Origin: Sulfitobacter sp.
GTDB taxonomy: Bacteria; Pseudomonadota; Alphaproteobacteria; Rhodobacterales; Rhodobacteraceae
Length of the DNA stretch: 14,100 bases
Assembly: GCA_024636405.1 (NCBI GenBank)
Contig: JAGXHC010000039.1
Span: 1 to 14,100, forward strand
Reading direction: 5' to 3'
In this document: positions 1 through 6,100 of the stretch, in pieces
Layout of the letters: every line of letters begins with the position of its first letter
Position numbering within the stretch: position 1 is the first letter of the stretch
Notes under the pieces: generated by a model
Told to the model about the DNA's origin: nothing
What the model saw: the letters and a program-made list of their open reading frames with translations, nothing else
The model's database searches: none
Program-made: the position numbers and the translations under genes

Positions 1-145
1 ACCCGACCTTGGTCAGGCTCACCGCATCCCGCGGGCTCCAGGCAACGCGGCCGGAGCTCTGATACGCCACAACCGGTCCCGCCGCCGACGCTTTGCGTTC
101 AGGCAGCTCTGCCACCGCCCCACGTCGTAGAAAATCAAAAACCAT
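1..145 (-). CDS. GTA/HK97-type portal protein, N-terminal fragment
   Basis: The first 48 codons of a gene that runs off the left edge of the window. The protein starts MVFDFLRRG and continues through an Ala/Pro-rich stretch to a segment reading VAWSPRDAVSLTKVG. Portal proteins of the HK97 family form the dodecameric ring at the capsid vertex through which the terminase pumps DNA. The start at 145 is preceded by a clear GAGGAG ribosome binding site 7-8 bases upstream; an in-frame ATG at 160 has no such site. The call rests mainly on position, because in Rhodobacter-type GTA clusters the portal gene (g3) follows the large terminase (g2), and on the resemblance of the N-terminus to such proteins. 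Too little is visible to check any portal motif. Confidence 0.7.
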   Translation of the reverse strand, partial: MVFDFLRRGAVAELPERKASAAGPVVAYQSSGRVAWSPRDAVSLTKVG

Positions 146-309
146 GTCGTCGCTCCTCATCTGCTCCGCCAACCCGGCACTCGAACACTTTGCCTAAAAC
201 TTCTTAAGGTCTCCCGACCACGCCGCGCGGTGCCCCCTCAGCCCGCGCAACACCCATTCCAAATGGAAAAAAATCCCCCTGGAGGGCCGATTGGTAACGC
301 GCGCTCCGC
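146..309. other. Non-coding gap between large terminase and portal genes
   Basis: I see no convincing gene in these 164 bases. On the minus strand a run of seven T (267-273) follows a very weak CCC/GGG hairpin (about 276-286), so a partial transcription stop inside the GTA unit is conceivable but poorly supported. The portal ribosome binding site lies at its left end. Confidence 0.5.
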
Positions 310-1722
310 TCACAGATACCGCACCCCCGGCGACCGCCAATGGGCGGCAGGCTCGATCATCAACTCATGCAATGCCCAGACCAGCGCATCGACACGGTCA
401 GGCGATCCCCCGCCTTCAAATCCGCGCGCCGTCATCCGGCACATCTGATCCTCCAGCGCGTCCAACCCAGCAACATGTTGCACGCGCCCCTGCTCGTAAA
501 GTGCGGCAACCGGTTCGGCCCGCGCCACCTTGCCCCGGCTGGCATGCACAGATTTCAGCGGCACCAGCGGATCAATGCCGCGAATGACCTCGCCCACCAT
601 CTGTCCGCCCTGGTTGACCTCTGCCACCAACTTGTCAGCCCCAAACCGCTCCATCGCGGTGATTGCTGCCCGCGCCCAGCCGGTCGGCGTTGCCCCTTGC
701 ACCGTGCAATCGGCCAGCACCACCGCGCGCCAGTCCTGCGGCGGACCTTGGGTCTGCGCGCCGACCACCACGATGCCGCATTCATCCGAATCGGCCCCGC
801 TGGTCGTCGCCGGATCAAGCCCCACCACAATTCGGTCGAACGTCGGCAAATCGCTGACCCGCGCTCCTTCAAGCAGGGCACTGGTCCACAGCGCCCCTTC
901 GGCATCCGCCAGCAACACACCGTCCAATTCCTGCCGTCCCAGCCGCGTGCCACGGTATCTCGTGCGTACCTCCTCAAGAAAGGAGGCCGCCAAATGCGCC
1001 GCGTTTGCCTCTGTCGGTGCATGGGTCACGACCGTTGAAGGCGCCTTCAGCAATTCCTTGAGCACCCCCACATTGCGCGGCGTTGTCGTCACGCAAACCT
1101 GCGGACGTTCCCCCAGCCGCAACGCAAACTGCAACTGGTCCCAGGCATCCTGCCCGCGCTTCCACTTGGCCAACTCATCCACCCAGGCTGCATCAAACTG
1201 CGGCCCACGCAACCCTTCGGGATCATGTGCGGTATGCACCGTCGCAATCGCTCCGTTGGGCCAGACCAATCGCTTGCGCGTCGCCTCCCAGTCCGGCCTG
1301 CGATCCTCCGGGCTACACGCCAGAATACCGCTGTCGCCAAAAATCATCACCTCGCGCACCTGCTCGATGGTTTCTCCCACCAACGCCACGCGACGGCAGC
1401 GCCCCGGATCAAGCGGCATGCTGCCTTCTACCATCGACCGCACCCATTCCGCGCCCGCGCGCGTCTTGCCCGCGCCCCGCCCCCCCATGATCACCCAAGA
1501 GCGCCAATCGCCTTCGGGCGGCAACTGGTGTGGCATCGCCCAAAACTCGAACAAAAAAGGGAGAGCACGAAGCTCTCCCTCATCCAACTCATTCAGGAAC
1601 CTGGTCTGCACCGCAGCATCGGCGGAGCCGATCCAGCTTGCACCCGATCTCAGCCCTTGCGCAGTCGAGATCGAGGGCAAATCCCCCGCGTGCAATTCCG
1701 GCTTGTTTGTTTCCACGCTCAT
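310..1722 (-). CDS. terL: GTA large terminase subunit (TerL), DNA packaging ATPase/nuclease
   Basis: A 470-residue two-domain packaging motor protein that pumps host DNA into GTA proheads and cuts it. The ATPase half has a Walker A motif GGRGAGKT at residues 80-87, a Walker B-like segment ending VDE at 181-183, and a TTT coupling segment near 212-214. The nuclease half has GLDPA with D303, an AEVN segment with E368, and SPDRVDALVWA near 440-450, which carries the last acidic residues. Gene order (small terminase, TerL, portal) and the motif style match Rhodobacter capsulatus GTA g1-g3. I chose ATG 1722, which has GGAG about 10 bases upstream. It overlaps the small terminase gene by 134 bases in another frame. 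A TTG at 1680 is an alternative, since clear family similarity seems to begin only near residue 27. A longer reading to 1905 is unlikely. Confidence 0.92.
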   Translation of the reverse strand: MSVETNKPELHAGDLPSISTAQGLRSGASWIGSADAAVQTRFLNELDEGELRALPFLFEFWAMPHQLPPEGDWRSWVIMGGRGAGKTRAGAEWVRSMVEGSMPLDPGRCRRVALVGETIEQVREVMIFGDSGILACSPEDRRPDWEATRKRLVWPNGAIATVHTAHDPEGLRGPQFDAAWVDELAKWKRGQDAWDQLQFALRLGERPQVCVTTTPRNVGVLKELLKAPSTVVTHAPTEANAAHLAASFLEEVRTRYRGTRLGRQELDGVLLADAEGALWTSALLEGARVSDLPTFDRIVVGLDPATTSGADSDECGIVVVGAQTQGPPQDWRAVVLADCTVQGATPTGWARAAITAMERFGADKLVAEVNQGGQMVGEVIRGIDPLVPLKSVHASRGKVARAEPVAALYEQGRVQHVAGLDALEDQMCRMTARGFEGGGSPDRVDALVWALHELMIEPAAHWRSPGVRYL

Positions 1723-1933
1723 GCAGCAAAGTCTCCACTTTCTGGCAGCGCCCAATTGCGTCAGAAAGACTCTGCGCACATTTGACCACTGCGGTTGAAT
1801 TGATTTCCCCCCCGAATTCGGCCTGTTCCTTGAGGCTCTCCATTTCGCGACGCAGGTCGCTGATAGACTGCTTGACCGATGCAAAAAGCTCATCGGTTTC
1901 GGCAATCTGTTGCTCCGGGGTAATCATAATCAT
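1589..1933 (-). CDS. terS: GTA small terminase-like protein (TerS, g1-type)
   Basis: A 114-residue protein beginning MIMITPEQQ. It has a charged helical, probably coiled-coil N-terminal region (residues about 8-40) and a Cys/Arg-rich C-terminal part. In the Rhodobacter GTA, g1 is the small terminase. It forms an oligomer, lacks the DNA-binding helix-turn-helix of phage TerS, and fits the sequence-independent packaging of these particles. The present gene matches in position, size and absence of an obvious helix-turn-helix. An alternative ATG lies two codons in, at 1927. The ribosome binding site GAGAGG is about 11 bases from the first ATG. Its 3' third is shared with the start of terL in a different frame, so the odd, Arg/Cys-rich C-terminus may be shaped by the terL reading frame. 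The function rests on context and general form, not on a conserved motif. Confidence 0.72.
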   Translation of the reverse strand: MIMITPEQQIAETDELFASVKQSISDLRREMESLKEQAEFGGEINSTAVVKCAQSLSDAIGRCQKVETLLHERGNKQAGIARGGFALDLDCARAEIGCKLDRLRRCCGADQVPE

Positions 1934-1950
1934 CGTTGCTCATACCTCTC

Positions 1951-1967
1951 GTTGGTGTTCCCCCAAC
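1951..1967 (-). other. Small hairpin just before the TerS ribosome binding site
   Basis: GTTGG at 1951-1955 pairs with CCAAC at 1963-1967 around a 7-base loop, directly upstream of the GAGAGG ribosome binding site of the small terminase gene. It may influence translation of the first GTA gene. The stem is only 5 bp. Confidence 0.3.
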
Positions 1968-1978
1968 CGAGCAGACAC

Positions 1979-2015
1979 AAAAAAACGACCACCGGGATCT
2001 AACCCGGGGCCGTTT
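1979..2015 (-). terminator. Intrinsic terminator upstream of the GTA genes
   Basis: On the minus strand a GC-rich stem of about 12-13 pairs (arms 1983-1996 and 2003-2015, one bulged base, 6-base loop) is followed directly by seven T (1979-1985 read on the minus strand; the first pairs of the stem overlap the tract). This is a textbook rho-independent terminator. It lies downstream of the promoter at 2041-2069 and upstream of terS, so it stands in the path of any transcript from that promoter into the GTA genes. Confidence 0.8.
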
Positions 2016-2040
2016 GCCCACGTCTTCTAGCATGTCACAA

Positions 2041-2069
2041 GGTGTAGTTCAGACCGTTCGCAAAGTCAA
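2041..2069 (-). promoter_or_regulatory. Candidate sigma70-type promoter for the GTA genes or a leader RNA
   Basis: On the minus strand TTGACT (2064-2069) and TACACC (2041-2046) are separated by exactly 17 bases, close to the sigma70 consensus. The predicted start is near 2035. The first gene downstream is terS at 1933, with an intrinsic terminator in between. Two CtrA-like boxes sit just upstream of the -35 element. Confidence 0.6.
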
Positions 2070-2080
2070 GCGAAATAGAG

Positions 2081-2125
2081 TTAACGAAACCTTACAAGCC
2101 CTTACGATAGTTAACTAAATCCTAA
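2081..2125 (-). promoter_or_regulatory. Two CtrA-like binding boxes in direct repeat
   Basis: Two boxes of the type TTAA-N7-TTAA are seen on the plus strand: TTAA-N7-TTAC at 2081-2095 and TTAA-N7-CTAA at 2111-2125. Each has one complete half and one half with a single mismatch. They are exactly 30 bp apart and in the same orientation; on the minus strand both end in GTTAACT. Centred about 54 and 84 bases upstream of the predicted start, they lie where an activator would touch RNA polymerase. CtrA controls GTA production in Rhodobacterales, directly or through other regulators, so the context fits. Binding here is inferred. Confidence 0.5.
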
Positions 2126-2145
2126 CATGATCGTATTCTGGCGAC

Positions 2146-2176
2146 GTTTGCGGGGCGCACATAAGCCCCCGCAAAC
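2146..2176 (-). terminator. Hairpin directly after mltG, possible terminator
   Basis: A perfect 10-bp inverted repeat (2146-2155 and 2167-2176) with an 11-base loop starts 8 bases after the mltG stop codon. On the minus strand it lacks a T tract, so it may be an imperfect terminator or an mRNA 3'-end stabiliser. On the plus strand four T follow it, but there is no plus-strand gene. Confidence 0.45.
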
Positions 2177-2183
2177 TTTTCGT

Positions 2184-3368
2184 TCAATTGCCCCCGGTCG
2201 ACGCATTGCCCGCAGCCTCGGCGCCCTTTTCGGCTTCAATCTGCCGCCAGCGTGCGACGTTCTTGTTGTGCTCTTCCAAGGTCTTGGCAAAGGCATGACC
2301 GCCGGTGCCATCGGCAACGAAGAACACAAAATCTGTCTCCGCCGGCTGTGCCGCGGCCATCAGGCTTGCCCGGCCGGGGTTGGCAATCGGCGTCGGCGGG
2401 AGGCCCTCCACGACGTAGGTGTTCCAGGGCGTCTCCTTGCGCAACTCGGACTGTCGCAGCCCGCGTCCCAGCACGCCCTGCCCTTTGGTAATTCCGTAGA
2501 TCACTGTGGGGTCGGTTTGCAGCCTCATTCCCTGATTCAGACGGTTGACGAACACGCTGGCAACCTGCCCCCGCTCTTCCGCCACACCGGTTTCCTTTTC
2601 AACAATGGAGGCCAACACCAGCAACTCTTCCGGCGATCCCACCGGCAGCCCCGGATCACGTGCTTCCCATGCCGCTGCCAGCAGTACCTCCTGCGCAGAT
2701 GCCATGCGCGCCAGAACGCCGGCACGGTCATCGCCGGGCCGCACCTCGTAGCTGTCTGGCGCCAGCACGCCTTCGGCCGGCACCTCGTCCACTGTGCCGT
2801 CCAACAATTCAGTACCCTTCAGCGCTTCGACCACCTGCCAGCTTGTCACGCCCTCGGCCATGGCAACGCGGAACCGGGTGTCTGCCTTTTCCTTGATGGA
2901 TACATAAACCGGGGGCACGTCATCCTCACCCGGTGTGAACTCTGCGCGTTCCACAAACTTGCTTGTTGCGGGATCCAGTTCGCGGACCAAAACACTTACA
3001 CGGTTTACCCCGATGCGGTATACCACCTCGGTGCCACAGGTACTGGCGCCGCCGCGCGTTACGACATCCACAATCTCGCTCATGGTGGCATTCGGTGGCA
3101 CCAGAAAACTGCCGGCTTTCAGATCGCCGGTCTTCTCGGTGTAGTCCGCACCAACCCGAAAGATCGCACCGGATGTCACAGCACCCTGTTCTTCCAGGTC
3201 CTTGCTGACACTGCGCATATTGGCACCGCGGTTGACCTGTACGCAGATCGCCTGCTCCAGCGGGCCTTCGGCCACATATTGGGATTTCCCCCAAAGGATG
3301 ACACCGCCCAGCAGGAACAGCGCCACCATCAAAAACGTCACTGCATTGGACGCGATGTTACGCCACAT
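2184..3368 (-). CDS. mltG: Endolytic murein transglycosylase MltG (YceG-like)
   Basis: A 394-residue inner-membrane protein that cleaves nascent peptidoglycan strands inside the chain and so sets glycan length. One membrane helix lies at residues about 10-27, followed by a LysM-like region (about 38-105) and the YceG catalytic domain. The hallmark ASIVEKETG at 253-261 contains the catalytic glutamate E257, which corresponds to E218 of E. coli MltG. It is followed by VFVNRL and LQTDPTVIYG, both typical of the family. The extra C-terminal tail is Ala/Gly-rich. Its start codon shares one base with the fabF stop (TGATG), which implies translational coupling. Family identification is firm. Confidence 0.96.
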   Translation of the reverse strand: MWRNIASNAVTFLMVALFLLGGVILWGKSQYVAEGPLEQAICVQVNRGANMRSVSKDLEEQGAVTSGAIFRVGADYTEKTGDLKAGSFLVPPNATMSEIVDVVTRGGASTCGTEVVYRIGVNRVSVLVRELDPATSKFVERAEFTPGEDDVPPVYVSIKEKADTRFRVAMAEGVTSWQVVEALKGTELLDGTVDEVPAEGVLAPDSYEVRPGDDRAGVLARMASAQEVLLAAAWEARDPGLPVGSPEELLVLASIVEKETGVAEERGQVASVFVNRLNQGMRLQTDPTVIYGITKGQGVLGRGLRQSELRKETPWNTYVVEGLPPTPIANPGRASLMAAAQPAETDFVFFVADGTGGHAFAKTLEEHNKNVARWRQIEAEKGAEAAGNASTGGN

Positions 3369-4627
3369 CAGGAAACTTTCCCAAACAGAACGCTTGCGTT
3401 GGTGCCGCCAAATCCAAACGAGTTCGAGAGCGCCACGTCGATCTTGCGCGCAACCTTCTTGTTGGGCGCAAGATCAATCTTGGTCTCGACCGCCGGATTG
3501 TCCAGATTGATCGTCGGCGGCGCCACCTGATCGCGTATCGCGAGGATCGAAAAGATAGCCTCAATCGCACCCGCCGCACCCAGAAGGTGCCCGGTGGCCG
3601 ATTTTGTCGAAGACATCGTCACCTTGTTCGCGGCGTCGCCCATCATCCGCTCGACAGCGCCCAGTTCGATGGTATCTGCCATAGTCGAAGTACCATGGGC
3701 GTTGATATAATCCAGATCCTTGGGTTCCAAACCCGCCCATTTCAAGGCCGACCGCATGGACCGCTCGCCGCCCTCGCCGGTCTCTGACGGTGCGGTGATG
3801 TGATAGGCATCGCCAGACAATCCATACCCCAGAACTTCGGCATATATCTTGGCGCCGCGCGCTTTGGCATGCTCATATTCCTCAAGCACAACAATGCCGG
3901 CACCTTCGCCCATAACAAAACCGTCACGGTCGACATCATAAGGGCGGCTGGCCTTTGTGGGGTCGTCACCCCGCTTTGTCGACAGCGCCTTGCAGGCATT
4001 GAACCCGGCAATCCCGATCTCACAAATCGCAGCCTCTGCGCCGCCGGCAACCATCACATCGGCATCGCCGTGCATAATCAACCGCGAGGCATCTCCGATG
4101 GCGTGCGCACCGGTCGAGCACGCGGTCACAACCGAATGGTTCGGTCCGCGAAAACCATAGCGGCTCGACACCTGACCGGAGATCAGGTTGATCAGCGCTC
4201 CTGGCACAAAAAACGGGCTGACGCGGCGCGGACCTTTTTCCTTCATCATAATGGCCGTGTTCGCAATGGAATTGAGCCCCCCGATGCCCGATCCGATCAG
4301 CACACCTGTGCGTTCTTGATCTTCGCGCTCGGTGGGCATCCAGCCACTGTCCTCGACCGCCTGCTGCGCCGCGGCCATTCCGAACAGGATAAAAGTGTCG
4401 ACCTTGCGCTGGTCCTTGGGCTCCATATAGGTATCAGCATTGAAGGTTCCGTCGCTGCCATCGCCAAGCGGCACCTCGCAGGCATATTGCGTGACCAGAG
4501 CGCTGGCATCGAAACCGGTGATCGGACCTGCGCCCGATTGGCCGTCTAATATGCGCGCCCAACTTGCCTCGACCCCGTCGGCCAGCGGCGTCACCATCCC
4601 CAATCCCGTCACGACCACTCTGCGCAT
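3368..4627 (-). CDS. fabF: Beta-ketoacyl-ACP synthase II (FabF)
   Basis: A 419-residue condensing enzyme that elongates acyl-ACP with malonyl-ACP in fatty acid synthesis. The catalytic triad is visible: C170 in VTACSTGAH, H311 in NAHGTST and H347 in SATGHLLGAAG. The C-terminal SFGFGGTNA loop (403-411) is typical of KAS II. ATG 4627 is chosen because the protein then starts MRRVVVTGLGMVTP, as family members do, and an AAGGGG site lies about 8 bases upstream. The open frame continues to 4771, but that part is not conserved. A candidate promoter of its own lies just upstream, and mltG follows with a one-base overlap. Confidence 0.97.
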   Translation of the reverse strand: MRRVVVTGLGMVTPLADGVEASWARILDGQSGAGPITGFDASALVTQYACEVPLGDGSDGTFNADTYMEPKDQRKVDTFILFGMAAAQQAVEDSGWMPTEREDQERTGVLIGSGIGGLNSIANTAIMMKEKGPRRVSPFFVPGALINLISGQVSSRYGFRGPNHSVVTACSTGAHAIGDASRLIMHGDADVMVAGGAEAAICEIGIAGFNACKALSTKRGDDPTKASRPYDVDRDGFVMGEGAGIVVLEEYEHAKARGAKIYAEVLGYGLSGDAYHITAPSETGEGGERSMRSALKWAGLEPKDLDYINAHGTSTMADTIELGAVERMMGDAANKVTMSSTKSATGHLLGAAGAIEAIFSILAIRDQVAPPTINLDNPAVETKIDLAPNKKVARKIDVALSNSFGFGGTNASVLFGKVS

Positions 4628-4663
4628 ATCCAAGCCCCTTGGTATTCTTTCGTGTTTCATAGA

Positions 4664-4693
4664 GCTATACCTTGGCGGGGTGCTGCAATTCAA
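4664..4693 (-). promoter_or_regulatory. Candidate promoter of fabF-mltG
   Basis: On the minus strand TTGAAT (4688-4693) and TATAGC (4664-4669) are separated by 18 bases. The predicted leader is about 30 bases before the fabF start. With the acpP terminator upstream, this would make fabF-mltG an independent transcription unit. Confidence 0.5.
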
Positions 4694-4808
4694 GGGCACT
4701 TGGACCGGCCCCTTTTTTGCGTCGGCGAAAGCTGTCCGAGACGATTTGACTGCCAGTATTTTTTGGCACATACGGTCAGCGCCGATCGGATAGGGCAGCG
4801 TTTTGACC

Positions 4809-4830
4809 TCGGATCGCTGACGCGATCCGA
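4809..4830. repeat. Perfect 9-bp inverted repeat
   Basis: TCGGATCGC at 4809-4817 pairs with GCGATCCGA at 4822-4830 around a 4-base loop. Neither side has a T tract, so it is not a standard terminator. It directly adjoins the repeat-like element at 4834-4880 and may be part of the same unit. Confidence 0.5.
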
Positions 4831-4833
4831 CCG

Positions 4834-4880
4834 GCCGGGGCGCTGCCCCAGACCCCGGGATATTTTCGGCCAGAAGAAAT
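4834..4880. repeat. Probable dispersed Rhodobacterales intergenic repeat
   Basis: The plus-strand sequence contains a GGGGC-GCT-GCCCC hairpin (4837-4849), then ACCCCGGGATATTTTCGG and CCAGAAGAA. From memory, very similar G/C-rich blocks ending in GATATTTTTGGCCAGA-type sequence are scattered between genes in many Rhodobacteraceae genomes. I cannot check copy number here. It lies in non-coding DNA between the GNAT gene and fabF. Confidence 0.45.
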
Positions 4881-4957
4881 AGGCGGGCAGGTCTGCGAAC
4901 CCATGGAACGGTCGTGCACTGGTTCGGGCAAGGTTGCCCCGACCTTACGGGCTGACC

Positions 4958-5491
4958 CTAGACCGGCGGGCCTTTTCGCGTCATCAGTTGTGCGGCCGCG
5001 CCTTCAACGTCAACCGTGCGCAGGGCGGTGTATCCCAGCGCGTCTGCTATGCGCAGCGATCCCTGGTTTTCAGGCGTGATCATGCACACCGTGCGCCCCG
5101 CGACGATACGGTCAAACCAGTCGTGCGCTGCTCGCGCCGCTTCCAGCCCCAGTCCCATGCCATGTACCTGCGGTTCCAGCACCCAGCCTGCTTCCGGGAA
5201 GGGGTCAAAATCCTCTCCCAGCCCCCGCGCGCCGAAGAAAAACCCGGTCTGACCAGCCATATCCCGCGCGCCATGGATCTGGACCGCCCACTGCCCGAAA
5301 CCGACCACCTGCCAATGTCCCGCATTGCGCAGGAACGCATCCCAGGACCGCGCCTTTGGCCAGGGCTTGCCGCTGATGTGAGTTACCACTTCCGGTGTTG
5401 CCCAAATTTGTGCAAATCGCTCAAAATCTTCGGCCCGCATGCCCCGCAGGGTCAGACGGGCGGTGTTGATGGTCGGGATATTTCGCGCCAT
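4958..5491 (-). CDS. GNAT-family N-acetyltransferase (RimJ/RimL-like)
   Basis: A 177-residue protein with the layout of the Acetyltransf_3 group: an N-terminal strand with TARLTLRGM (residues 10-18), an acetyl-CoA binding turn HGMGLGLEA (110-118), and a C-terminal block with ENQGSLRIADALGY (141-154). Such enzymes acetylate protein N-termini or small amines; the substrate cannot be told from the sequence. ATG 5491 is chosen because it just includes the conserved first strand, although no good ribosome binding site precedes it. The frame is open to 5563. It sits between acpP and fabF but is separated from acpP by a strong terminator and from fabF by 330 bases, so a link to lipid synthesis is doubtful. 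Confidence 0.85.
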   Translation of the reverse strand: MARNIPTINTARLTLRGMRAEDFERFAQIWATPEVVTHISGKPWPKARSWDAFLRNAGHWQVVGFGQWAVQIHGARDMAGQTGFFFGARGLGEDFDPFPEAGWVLEPQVHGMGLGLEAARAAHDWFDRIVAGRTVCMITPENQGSLRIADALGYTALRTVDVEGAAAQLMTRKGPPV

Positions 5492-5588
5492 GGGAGGTGA
5501 ATTGCTTTCACTCTGGAATCTCTGCCTGGCGCCACCATGAAGTGTCAGCCGCCAAAGGAGCAACCCCCGGTAGCACCCCTCAAACGCA

Positions 5589-5622
5589 AAGCGGCGTCAT
5601 TCCGCTAAGAATGACGCCGCTT
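5589..5622. terminator. Strong terminator after acpP
   Basis: A perfect 14-bp inverted repeat (5589-5602 and 5609-5622) with a 6-base loop. On the minus strand, the direction of acpP, it is followed by TTTGCGTTT. On the plus strand it is followed by a looser T-rich stretch. It lies about 45 bases past the acpP stop and probably ends the acpP transcript, which would explain the very high, separate expression usual for acpP. Confidence 0.75.
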
Positions 5623-5667
5623 CAGAATTTTTCCGCTGTTCGCCCGCAGGCAAACCGCTTTTTTGGT

Positions 5668-5901
5668 TCAGGAAGCTTCCTTGATGAACTTCACCGCATC
5701 ACCGAACGTCTGGATGTTCTCCGCCGCGTCGTCAGGGATTTCGATGCCGAATTCTTCTTCAAACGCCATCACCAACTCGACAGTGTCAAGGCTGTCAGCA
5801 CCAAGATCGTCGATGAACGACGCATTCTCGGTAACTTTGTCCTCTTCCACACCCAAGTGCTCTACAACGATCTTTTTCACGCGGTCTGCGACGTCGCTCA
5901 T
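5668..5901 (-). CDS. acpP: Acyl carrier protein
   Basis: A 77-residue acidic helical protein that carries growing acyl chains as thioesters. The phosphopantetheine attachment serine is S37 in the motif [18 protein letters not shown] (residues 34-51). Length and sequence are those of standard bacterial AcpP. The start has an AGGA ribosome binding site. It is preceded by fabG and a 199-base structured leader and followed by a strong terminator, so it can be expressed alone. Confidence 0.98.
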   Translation of the reverse strand: MSDVADRVKKIVVEHLGVEEDKVTENASFIDDLGADSLDTVELVMAFEEEFGIEIPDDAAENIQTFGDAVKFIKEAS

Positions 5902-5930
5902 AATAAGTCCTCATGTCTTCGGGCCATTTG

Positions 5931-5987
5931 GCCCCTTTTGGTTTCCGCCCACCCCGAGGGGAGATTGGAGGATGCCCCAAAAGGGGC
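5931..5987 (-). other. Long inverted repeat in the acpP leader
   Basis: GCCCCTTTTGG (5931-5941) and CCAAAAGGGGC (5977-5987) form a perfect 11-bp stem around a 35-base region that itself holds a CCCC/GGGG mini-hairpin. A GGCCAAATGGCC palindrome (5923-5934) overlaps the arm nearer the gene. All lie between fabG and the acpP start, in the likely mRNA leader. No T tract follows on the minus strand, so it is not a simple terminator. Confidence 0.55.
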
Positions 5988-6100
5988 GGCTATTGTCCTT
6001 GTTCGCACAAGGGTCAGGGGGCAATCAAGCACCTTTACAGGTATATCTTCGCCTCCTTTATCATATGCCGCAAGCTTGGCAAACGCTATTGCATCGACCG

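Larger units (their letters stand above)
4628..4957. other. Intergenic region between the GNAT gene and fabF
   Basis: This 330-base stretch carries no supported gene. From right to left it holds a probable dispersed repeat (4834-4880), a 9-bp perfect hairpin (4809-4830) and the candidate fabF promoter (4664-4693). Nothing else is recognised. Confidence 0.6.

Noticed and set aside
267..286. A terminator between the large terminase and portal genes.
   Set aside because: There is a run of seven T on the minus strand, but the preceding hairpin has only about three stable pairs.
530..1798. A 422-residue open frame on the plus strand, antisense to the large terminase gene.
   Set aside because: Low-complexity Ser/Arg/Pro-rich translation with no motif. 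It is a by-product of the G+C-rich codon usage of the real gene on the other strand.
1..1933. An integrated prophage rather than a gene transfer agent.
   Set aside because: No integrase, repressor or attachment site is visible. The small overlapping TerS, the TerL style and the gene order fit Rhodobacter-type GTA. The rest of the cluster is outside the window, so a remnant prophage is not fully excluded.
1983..2015. A possible tRNA fragment or phage attachment site, because the minus strand reads CCGGGTTAGATCCCGG like a tRNA T-arm.
   Set aside because: The loop has six bases rather than seven and lacks the TTC sequence. No other tRNA arms surround it, and the stem plus T tract fit an intrinsic terminator better.
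2127..3530. A 467-residue open frame on the plus strand, antisense to mltG and the end of fabF.
   Set aside because: Both minus-strand genes have complete conserved motifs across this region. The plus frame has no recognisable domain and no sensible start context.
4691..4726. A plus-strand terminator at a weak stem followed by six T.
   Set aside because: There is no plus-strand gene upstream for it to serve, and the stem is short and bulged.
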